Source of the DNA: DASRDR01 sp963812945 [NCBI: uncultured Candidatus Rokubacteria bacterium]
GTDB lineage: Bacteria; Methylomirabilota; Methylomirabilia; Rokubacteriales
Length of the DNA: 64,000 nt
Direction: 5' to 3'
Assembly (NCBI GenBank): GCA_963812945.1
Contig: CAWEXD010000008.1
Location: 3,410,001-3,474,000 of the forward strand
Shown: positions 57,698 to 64,000 of the stretch, in pieces
Layout: every line of letters starts with the position of its first letter
Numbering within the stretch: position 1 is the stretch's first letter
The notes under the pieces: generated by a model
Seen by the model: the letters and a program-made list of their open reading frames with translations, nothing else
Told to the model about the DNA's origin: nothing
Databases searched by the model: none
Made by a program: the position numbers and the translations under genes

Positions 57698-59029
57698 ATG
57701 ACAGGACGCATGAACCGCCGATCGTTCATCAAGGTGACCGGGTCCGCCGCTGCCGTCGGCACGACGGGCCTGGCGGGCATCCTGGCGTCCGGGCGCGCCC
57801 CCGCCTACGCGCAGGGCACCAAGCTTCACATCGTCCGCTGGGTGGACTTCATCCCCGAGGCGGACGTGGAGCTGAAGCGCCAGGCGCCCGAGGCGAGCAA
57901 GGCCCTCGGGGCCGAGGTGACCTTCGAGTTCATCAACGCCAACGACCTGCAGCCGCGCATCACGGCGGCCGTCCAGTCGGGCAGCGGCGCGGACATCATC
58001 CAGATGCTCTGGAACTGGCCGCACCTCTACGCGAACGCCCTCGTGGACGTGTCCGACGTGGCCGAGCCAATCGGGAAGGCGCAGGGCGGCTTCTACGACG
58101 TCTTCAACGCCTCCGCGAAGGTGGGCGGGAAGTGGCTGAGCGTCCCCCACGGCGTGGGCGGCAACGCCGTCGCCTACCGCAAGTCGTGGCACGCGGAGAT
58201 CGGTGTCACCGAGTTCCCCAAGACCATGGAGGCCTGGCGCGAGGTCGGCAAGAAGCTCAAGGCCAAGGGACGGCCGGTGGGTCAGGCCCTCGGCCACAGC
58301 TTCGGCGACCCGCCCACCTGGTCCTACCCCCTGCTCTGGGCCTACGGGGGGGCCGAGGTCGACCAGACGGGCAAGAAGGTCATCATCAACTCCAAGAACA
58401 CCCTTGAAGCCGTCAAGTTCATGCAGGCCTTCTGGAAGGACGCCTGCGACGAGGGCGGCCTGGCCTGGGACGACACCAACAACAACCGGGCCTTCCACGC
58501 CGGCGAGCTCAGCGCCTCGCTCAACGGCGCGTCGATCTACATCGTCGCCAAGCGCCAGCAGGACAAGCTGAAGGACGAGAAGGGCCAGCCCCTGTACCTG
58601 GACATCGACCACGCGGCGCCCCAGCCCGCGGGGCCGGCCGGGCAGGCTGCCCTCTACCTCCCCTTCCAGCACAGCATCATGAAGTACTCGAAGAACGAGA
58701 AGCTGGCCAAGGACTTCCTCCGGTGGCTCCACACCAAGGAGAACTACGAGAAGTGGTTCGTGGTCAACGAGGGCTACAGCGTGGGGAGCACCACGGTGTG
58801 GGAAGACCACGCGATGTGGTCCAAGGTGGACAAGCCCCTCCAGGTGTTCCGGCGGGCCGTGCGCCAGGCCCGCATGCTCGGGGCCAACGGCCCGGCCACC
58901 GCGAAGGCCACGGAGAGCTACTCGAAGTACATCATCGTGGACATGTTCGCCAAGGCCGTGCAGGGCACGAAGGCCGAGGATGCCGTGAAGTGGGCCGAGG
59001 GAGAGCTGAAGAAGGTCTACGAGGGGTGA
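57698..59029 (+). CDS. ABC transporter family-1 solute-binding protein (Tat-exported)
   Basis: A 443-residue sugar-type receptor. The N-terminus MNRRSFIKVTGSAAAVGTTGLAG is a Tat signal with the twin-arginine motif and a cut after AYA. ADIIQMLWNWPHLYANALVDVS, WLSVPHGVGGNAVAYRK and WSYPLLWAYGGAEVD are family-1 features. The ligand is not predictable: sugar, glycerol phosphate or similar. A GAGGAGG site lies 5 bases upstream. First gene of a receptor-permease-permease operon; no ATPase gene follows, so a shared ATPase is likely. Confidence 0.92.
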   Translation: MTGRMNRRSFIKVTGSAAAVGTTGLAGILASGRAPAYAQGTKLHIVRWVDFIPEADVELKRQAPEASKALGAEVTFEFINANDLQPRITAAVQSGSGADIIQMLWNWPHLYANALVDVSDVAEPIGKAQGGFYDVFNASAKVGGKWLSVPHGVGGNAVAYRKSWHAEIGVTEFPKTMEAWREVGKKLKAKGRPVGQALGHSFGDPPTWSYPLLWAYGGAEVDQTGKKVIINSKNTLEAVKFMQAFWKDACDEGGLAWDDTNNNRAFHAGELSASLNGASIYIVAKRQQDKLKDEKGQPLYLDIDHAAPQPAGPAGQAALYLPFQHSIMKYSKNEKLAKDFLRWLHTKENYEKWFVVNEGYSVGSTTVWEDHAMWSKVDKPLQVFRRAVRQARMLGANGPATAKATESYSKYIIVDMFAKAVQGTKAEDAVKWAEGELKKVYEG

Positions 59030-59063
59030 GGCGGCGGCCGGCCGCCAGGTCAACGGACCGCGC

Positions 59064-60032
59064 GTGAAGCGCGTCATCTCCGGGGACGCCGGGGGCGTGA
59101 CCGCCGCAACGGTCACGCTCGCGGCCCCCCGGAGCGCTGGGCCCCGGGGACTGACCCGGTTCCTCGAGAGCGAGCGTCTGCTCGCCACGATGCTGCTCGC
59201 TCCCACCGTGGTGCTGCTCGGCCTGTTCATCGCCTATCCGTTCGTGATGGGCGTCTCGCTGTCTCTGTCCAACACCTCGGTGGGCAACCCTGGCCGCTTC
59301 GTGGGCATCGCCAACTTCCGCAAGGCCTGGGACGACTCGATCTTTCGGATCGCCTTCGGCAACACGGTCTTCTACACGTTCTGGGCCACGATCTTCAAGC
59401 TCGCGCTCGGCATGTGGCTGGCAGTGCTCCTCAACCGTCACTTTCGGGGCAAGCGCATCATCCGCGCGTCGATGCTGCTGCCCTTCATCGTCCCGACCGT
59501 GCTGTCGACCTTCGCGTGGCGCTGGATGTTCGACCCCACGTTCAGCGTGCTCAACGGGCTCCTGTACCAGGGCGGCTTCATCGTGACGAAGCTGCCCTTC
59601 CTCTCCGACGGAGCCTGGGCCATGTGGTGCGCCATCGTGGTGAACACGTGGCGGGGCATGCCGTTCTTCGCCATCACTCTCCTCGCGGGGCTGCAGACGA
59701 TCAGCCCCGACCTCCACGAGGCGGCGTCGCTGGACGGGGCCAACGGCTGGCGGCGCTTCTGGCACGTGACCTTTCCACTGCTCAAGCCGGTGACACTCGT
59801 CGTCGTGGTGTTCTCGGTGATCCAGACCTTCTCCGACTTCCAGCTCATCTACGTGCTCACCGGCGGAGGCCCGGCCAACTCCACGCACCTGGTCGCGACG
59901 TATGCCTACCAGATCGGCGTGGCCACCGGGCTCCTCGGCGAGGGCGCGGCCATCTCGCTGTTCATGCTTCCCGTCCTCTTCATCGTGGTGTGGGCGCAGC
60001 TCCGTTACCTGCGCCGGCTGGAGGGCGCGTGA
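59064..60032 (+). CDS. ABC transporter permease, MalF/UgpA-type
   Basis: A 322-residue inner-membrane permease with six predicted TM helices. The EAA loop reads EAASLDGANGWRRFWHVTFPLLKP. The N-terminal 45 residues are cytoplasmic. The GTG start lies 34 bases after the receptor stop. It pairs with the second permease through a GTGA overlap. Confidence 0.92.
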   Translation: MKRVISGDAGGVTAATVTLAAPRSAGPRGLTRFLESERLLATMLLAPTVVLLGLFIAYPFVMGVSLSLSNTSVGNPGRFVGIANFRKAWDDSIFRIAFGNTVFYTFWATIFKLALGMWLAVLLNRHFRGKRIIRASMLLPFIVPTVLSTFAWRWMFDPTFSVLNGLLYQGGFIVTKLPFLSDGAWAMWCAIVVNTWRGMPFFAITLLAGLQTISPDLHEAASLDGANGWRRFWHVTFPLLKPVTLVVVVFSVIQTFSDFQLIYVLTGGGPANSTHLVATYAYQIGVATGLLGEGAAISLFMLPVLFIVVWAQLRYLRRLEGA

Positions 60033-60877
60033 TCGAGCGGCGGTGGAAGAAGTGGATCTTCTTCTACATCCCGCTCACCGTGTTCGTCATCGGGACCATC
60101 TTCCCGTTCTACTGGATGCTCATCACCGCGATCCGACCGGACCACGAGCTGTACCGCTCCTGGCGAGCCGTGAACAACGCCCCGCTCTGGACGCTCGCCC
60201 CCACCCTCGACCACTTCCGGGACCTGATGGCCAAGACCACCTTCCCGACGTGGCTCTGGAATACGCTCTTCATCGCGATCGTCTCCACCGGGATCTCGCT
60301 CTTCTGCGGGCTGCTAGGGGGCTATGCCCTCGCCCGCCTGCGCTTCCCCATGGCGGGGACCCTCGGCACCGCCATCTTCGTCACCTACCTGGTCCCCCCC
60401 ACCCTGCTCTTCATCCCGCTCGCCGACATCATCCGGAACTTCCGCCTCGGCAACACGCCGTGGGCGCTCATCCTCACGTACCCGACGTTCCTCATTCCCT
60501 TCTGCACGTGGCTCCTCATGGGCTACTTCAAGACCATCCCCAAGGAGCTCGAGGAGTGCGCGCGCATCGACGGGGCCACCCGGTTCGGAGCCATGGTGCG
60601 CATCATCTTCCCCGTTGCGGTACCGGGTATCCTGTCGGCCGGGATCTTCGCGTTCACCCTGTCGTGGAACGAGTTCATCTACGCGCTGGTGTTCATCTCC
60701 TCGCCCGAGCGGAAGACGGTGCCGGTCGGGGTGGTCTCGGAGCTGATCCGCGGCGACATCTACTTCTGGGGCCAGCTGATGGCGGGCGCCCTGCTGGGCT
60801 CGATCCCGGTCGCCCTCGTGTACTCGTTCTTCGTCGAGTACTACGTGGCCGGCCTGACGGGTTCGGTCAAGGGATAG
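60029..60877 (+). CDS. ABC transporter permease, MalG/UgpE-type
   Basis: A 282-residue permease with six TM helices. IFPFYWMLITAIRP is near the N-terminus and the EAA-type loop reads EECARIDGATRFGAMVRIIFPVAVPG. The GTG start overlaps the previous stop. Last recognised gene of the importer operon. Confidence 0.92.
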   Translation: MIERRWKKWIFFYIPLTVFVIGTIFPFYWMLITAIRPDHELYRSWRAVNNAPLWTLAPTLDHFRDLMAKTTFPTWLWNTLFIAIVSTGISLFCGLLGGYALARLRFPMAGTLGTAIFVTYLVPPTLLFIPLADIIRNFRLGNTPWALILTYPTFLIPFCTWLLMGYFKTIPKELEECARIDGATRFGAMVRIIFPVAVPGILSAGIFAFTLSWNEFIYALVFISSPERKTVPVGVVSELIRGDIYFWGQLMAGALLGSIPVALVYSFFVEYYVAGLTGSVKG

Positions 60878-61093
60878 CGCCCGGCGGGACGTCCTTCCCG
60901 CGGCTGGCCCGCGGCTGGCGAAGGGCGCGAAGTCCGCTCCCGCCAGATCGCGGGAATTCGTGTACGCTCCTAGCCAGCAGTGTCCCGCTCCGTTCGGCGG
61001 TCCGCCCCTTCACGAGATCTTCCCGCCGGCGGAGCCAGGAGCGCAGGCTGAGCCGACCGAGTCCGTAGCTCGGCCGAGTGGGGAGAGGGAGCC

Positions 61094-61789
61094 ATGCAGG
61101 CCAGAGACGTCATGACGACGCAGGTCGTGACCGTGGGCCCGGAGATCAGCGTCAAGCAGATCGCCGCGCTCTTGCTCGAGCGGCGCATCAGCGGCGTCCC
61201 GGTGGTCGACGCTGACGGCCGGCTCCTCGGGATCGTCACCGAGGGCGATCTGATGCGCCGGCCCGAGATCGGGACCGAGCGCCACCGCGGATGGTGGCTC
61301 CGGTTCTTCGGCGACGAGCGTGAGCGGACGGTGGAATATGCGCGAGCGCACGGATCGCGGGCCGAGCAGGTCATGACGCGGAACGTGGTCACCGTGAGCG
61401 AGGAGACGTCGCTGGCCGACATCGCGCGCCTTCTCGAGGAGCACCACATCAAGCGGGTGCCGGTGGTCCGCGACGGGCAGGTGGTCGGGATCGTCAGCCG
61501 CGCGAACCTCCTGCACGGACTCGCGACGCACGCTGACGTGACCCCGCCGGCCGGGCCGATGGACGACCGGTCCGTCCGGGACTCGGTCCTCGGTGCCCTG
61601 GAGCGCGATGGCTTGACGGCACACGGTCGCTTGAACGTGATCGTGCGGAAGGGAGTGGTCGAGCTGTGGGGGCTCGTGGAGTCCGAGGAGGCGCGTCGCG
61701 CCATCCGGATCGCCGCCGAGAACGTCCCGGGCGTGACGGCGGTGCGGGACAACCTTGGCAGCATCCGGCCCTGGCTCTGGGGGTCCTGA
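61094..61789 (+). CDS. CBS-pair protein with C-terminal BON domain
   Basis: A 231-residue protein. Two CBS motifs (MQARDVMTTQVVTVGPEISVKQIA and VMTRNVVTVSEETSLADIARLLEE) are separated by an insertion containing WWLRFFGDERE. A BON domain fills residues about 160-225 (ALERDGLTAHGRLNVIVRKGVVELWGLVESEEARRA). Such proteins probably sense adenine nucleotides, and the BON part may bind membranes or partners. A purine-rich GGGAGAGGGAG site precedes the ATG. Confidence 0.92.
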   Translation: MQARDVMTTQVVTVGPEISVKQIAALLLERRISGVPVVDADGRLLGIVTEGDLMRRPEIGTERHRGWWLRFFGDERERTVEYARAHGSRAEQVMTRNVVTVSEETSLADIARLLEEHHIKRVPVVRDGQVVGIVSRANLLHGLATHADVTPPAGPMDDRSVRDSVLGALERDGLTAHGRLNVIVRKGVVELWGLVESEEARRAIRIAAENVPGVTAVRDNLGSIRPWLWGS

Positions 61790-61795
61790 CCTCCG

Positions 61796-62668
61796 GTGCC
61801 GGCCCGATCCGGAAGCTATCCCATCGCGCGGCGCACGGGGGAGATCGAGCGCCTCCGCGTCCAGGCAGACGCCATGGAGTTCGACGCCGGCGTCATGCTC
61901 GACCGGATCGGTGTCAAGCCAGGCTGGCACTGTCTTGACCTCGGCTGCGGTCCCGGCGGGATCCTGCACCTCCTGAGCGCCCGGGTGGGGAGTGCGGGGT
62001 ACGTGGTGGGAGTCGACGCCGACGGCGTCATGCTGGAAGCCGCCCGGACATGGGCGCAGGCCAAGCAGCTCACCAATGTGGAGCTGGTCGAGGCCGACGC
62101 GTACCGGACCGGGCTCCCGCGCGACGCCTTCGACCTCGTCCACGTTCGCTACCTCGCCGGGACCGCGGGGCGGTGGGACGATCTCCTCCAGGAAGCCATC
62201 GGCCTCGTCCGGCCCGGTGGCGTAGTCGCCTTCGAGGAGCCCGACACCGATACCCTGAACTGCCATCCTTCCCACCCGGCCTGGGAGCGCCTGAAAATCG
62301 CCGTCCAGGCGGCCTTCGCCAGCGTCGGCGCCGATACCCGCCTCGGGCAGCGGCTGTACCGGCTCTTCCGGGCGGCGGGGCTCAAGGACGTCCGGTACCG
62401 GCCGTTCCTGGTGGGGATCACAAGTGGGGAGCCGATGGCCGACTTCCTCCCGGCCACGGTCGAGTCGATCCGCGCGACCCTTATCGACAAGGAGATCATC
62501 TCCGAGGCCGATCTGGACGCCACCCTCGCGGCCTGCCGCCGCCACCTGGCCGACCCGGACACCGTGTCCACGAGCTTCCTGACCGCCCAGGTGTGGGGGC
62601 GGAAGCGCATCGGGCCGCGCGGAGGCCCCCCCTCGGCCCGCGGACCCGTGGGGGGCGGTGGCGCTTGA
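61796..62668 (+). CDS. class I SAM-dependent methyltransferase
   Basis: A 290-residue methyltransferase: motif I LDLGCGPGGILHLLS, the acidic end of strand beta2 VVGVDADGVMLEAAR, VELVEADAYRTGLP and FDLVHVRYLAG are typical of the Methyltransf_25/11 group. Substrate unknown. The GTG start lies 6 bases after the CBS-BON stop, suggesting co-transcription; no ribosome site is visible, so the true start could be ATG 61874 (MEFDAG). Confidence 0.85.
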   Translation: MPARSGSYPIARRTGEIERLRVQADAMEFDAGVMLDRIGVKPGWHCLDLGCGPGGILHLLSARVGSAGYVVGVDADGVMLEAARTWAQAKQLTNVELVEADAYRTGLPRDAFDLVHVRYLAGTAGRWDDLLQEAIGLVRPGGVVAFEEPDTDTLNCHPSHPAWERLKIAVQAAFASVGADTRLGQRLYRLFRAAGLKDVRYRPFLVGITSGEPMADFLPATVESIRATLIDKEIISEADLDATLAACRRHLADPDTVSTSFLTAQVWGRKRIGPRGGPPSARGPVGGGGA

Positions 62669-62795
62669 CGATGGACGCCATTGTGTGGCAAAGAGGCTGC
62701 CAGGACCCGTGTCTGAAAGGGGCCTAACCAGCAACCCAGCCCGCGGTCACTACCGGGTTGCCCGACCACCACACCAAGAGGGGAGGAGTCTCCGC

Positions 62796-63881
62796 ATGAG
62801 AATGCCTAGGACCGTGATGATCCTCGCCGTCCTGGCCACCCTGGCCGTCTTCGCCGCCATTGCCTTCCACTTGGGCCCCCCCGCCGAGGCCCAGAAGAAG
62901 GTGACCTGGAAGATGGCGAGCGCCTTCCCAAGCAAGCAGCCGCATCTCGGCACCTCGGCCATCCGCTTCGCGGACAACATCAAGACCATCTCGGGCGGGT
63001 CGCTCGAGCTGAAGTTCTTCGAGCCCGGCGCGCTCGTGCCGGCCCTCGAGTGCTTCGACGCCGTCTCCAAGGGCTCGGTCGAGTCGTGCTGGACGACGCC
63101 CGGCTACCACACCGGAAAGTACCCGGCGCTCGCGTTCTTCACGACCGTGCCGTTCGGTCCCCAGATCGGCGAATTCCTCGCCTGGAAGTGGTTCGGGGGC
63201 GGTAACGATCTCCGAAACGAGATCTACGCGAAGCACAACCTCTTCGCGCTCGACTGCTTCTCGATCGGCGCGGAGACCTCCGGGTGGTTCCGGAAGGAAG
63301 TCAAGAACGTGGCCGAGCTGAAGGGGATCAAGATGCGCTTCTTCGGCCTCGGCGCCCAGGTCATGCAGAAGCTGGGCGTGAACACGCAGCTGCTGGCGGC
63401 CGCCGACATCTATCCCGCACTCGAGCGGGGTGTCATCGACGCGACCGAGTTCTCGATGCCGACGATGGACCTCGCGCTCGGCTTCCACCAGATCGCCAAG
63501 AACAACTACTACCCCGGCTGGCACCAGCAGGCCTCGGTGAGCGAGCTGCTCATGAACAAGGCCGAGTGGGACAAGCTCTCCGATCAGCACAAGCGGATCA
63601 TCCAGGTTGCGCTGAACGACGCCGTGATCCACACCTACGTCGAGACCGAAGCGAAGAACCCGCCGGTGATGCAGGAGATGAAGTCGAAGCACGGCGTCAC
63701 CAACCGTCGCTGGTCCGACGACGACCTCAGGACGTTCGAGAAGGCGTGGCTCGAGGTGCTCGAGGAGCAGAGCGCCAAGGACCCCCTCTTCAAGAAGGTC
63801 GCCGACAGCTACCTCGGCTGGCGGAAAGTCTACCAGATCTGGGGTGAGGCCCAGGAGCTAAAGGCCACCTACCAGAAGTAG
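62796..63881 (+). CDS. dctP: TRAP transporter substrate-binding protein DctP
   Basis: A 361-residue periplasmic receptor of the DctP/TAXI-related TRAP family. Signal peptide about residues 1-32 (VMILAVLATLAVFAAIAF...AEAQ). WKMASAFPSKQPHLGTSAIRFADNI, LKGIKMRFFGLGAQVMQKLGVNTQLLAAADIYPALERGVIDATEFSMP and the carboxylate-binding Arg in the KMRF strand are diagnostic. The ligand is likely a carboxylate such as a 2-oxo or sulfonate-bearing acid; not determined. GGGAGGAG lies 8 bases upstream. Confidence 0.94.
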   Translation: MRMPRTVMILAVLATLAVFAAIAFHLGPPAEAQKKVTWKMASAFPSKQPHLGTSAIRFADNIKTISGGSLELKFFEPGALVPALECFDAVSKGSVESCWTTPGYHTGKYPALAFFTTVPFGPQIGEFLAWKWFGGGNDLRNEIYAKHNLFALDCFSIGAETSGWFRKEVKNVAELKGIKMRFFGLGAQVMQKLGVNTQLLAAADIYPALERGVIDATEFSMPTMDLALGFHQIAKNNYYPGWHQQASVSELLMNKAEWDKLSDQHKRIIQVALNDAVIHTYVETEAKNPPVMQEMKSKHGVTNRRWSDDDLRTFEKAWLEVLEEQSAKDPLFKKVADSYLGWRKVYQIWGEAQELKATYQK

Positions 63882-63902
63882 GCGACACGGTCGACGAAGA
63901 CA

Positions 63903-63945
63903 CGGCCGTCGCCCCCCAGGGGGCGGCGGCCGTCGTCCGTTTCGC
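63903..63945. terminator. bidirectional hairpin between convergent TRAP genes
   Basis: A near-perfect stem of about 13-14 bp (CGGCCGTCGCCCCC/GGGGGCGGCGGCCG, 63903-63932) 21 bases after the dctP stop, followed by TCGTCCGTTTCG. It lies between convergent genes and could end both transcripts. Confidence 0.6.
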
Positions 63946-63953
63946 GCCCGATT

Positions 63954-64000
63954 CTACGGGCCGAACAGCCAGCGGGGGAACCAGAGCGCGATGTCGGGGA
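63954..64000 (-). CDS. C-terminal end of a TRAP transporter large permease (DctM-like), partial
   Basis: The minus-strand frame from the window edge to TAG at 63954 reads PDIALWFPRWLFGP. This closely matches the usual C-terminus of TRAP large permease subunits (PEIALWLP...). Only 14 residues are visible, so the call rests on this tail and on the convergent dctP gene. The rest of the gene and any small DctQ subunit lie beyond the window. Confidence 0.5.
   Translation of the reverse strand, partial: PDIALWFPRWLFGP

Overview
The window is very GC-rich bacterial chromosome, densely coded, with GTG and TTG starts and many 1-8 nt gene overlaps. It carries a complete 20S proteasome/pupylation-type locus (ATPase, Dop, PrcB, PrcA, PafA) outside an actinobacterial context. 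Together with an aerobic benzoyl-CoA (Box) cluster, TRAP and ABC solute receptors and a yebC-ruvCAB-queA-tgt-yajC-secDF backbone, this suggests an uncultivated lineage of the Rokubacteria/Methylomirabilota type. That assignment is inference from gene content; no rRNA gene is present. No tRNA, CRISPR array or intact insertion sequence was seen.

Layout. 1-578 is the edge of a PaaK/LuxE-like adenylating protein. 668-4192 is a large cyclase-ATPase-TPR signalling protein with its own promoter. 4325-15062 (minus strand) is an aromatic-acid operon: three subunits of a 4-hydroxybenzoyl-CoA reductase-type molybdoenzyme, a nitroreductase, BoxC, BoxB, an XRE-cupin regulator, a PhzF-like protein and an aryl-CoA ligase. 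A sigma70-like promoter with an inverted repeat over its -10 box precedes it. 15508-17412 is a second cyclase-TPR protein. 17466-25853 is accessory metabolism (LLM flavin oxidoreductase, esterase, nitrilase, CBS protein, PEP-mutase-like enzyme, DUF429 protein, CoA-transferase pair). It includes what looks like a valine-codon attenuator ahead of the LLM gene. 25954-30786 holds an aspartate-type aminotransferase, coaD, rsmD, recG and divergent rpmB. 30884-32171 holds an AbiEi-like protein, a large symmetric operator and two 11-12 codon lysine-rich micro-ORFs. 32239-45056 is the housekeeping run (metallopeptidase, Rel, SecF, SecD, YajC, Tgt, QueA, CsaA, SpoIID-like, RuvB, RuvA, RuvC, YebC). 45080-47845 holds a hotdog thioesterase and a family-5 solute receptor. 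48089-54523 is the proteasome locus. 54597-64000 is a frameshifted glycosyltransferase, an MFS transporter, an ABC sugar-type importer lacking its ATPase, a CBS-BON protein, a methyltransferase and a TRAP receptor converging on a DctM fragment.

How the genes work together. The aromatic operon can plausibly activate an aromatic acid to its CoA thioester, remove a para-hydroxyl group to give benzoyl-CoA, epoxidise the ring (BoxB) and open it (BoxC). The BoxA reductase is not in the window. The proteasome genes encode an unfoldase, core particle, ligase and depupylase, but no Pup-like modifier could be found beside them. REP-like inverted repeats sit at two gene junctions and contribute coding sequence to queA and tgt. 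Several genes have a TATAAT box about 8 nt before the ATG, which suggests leaderless transcripts.
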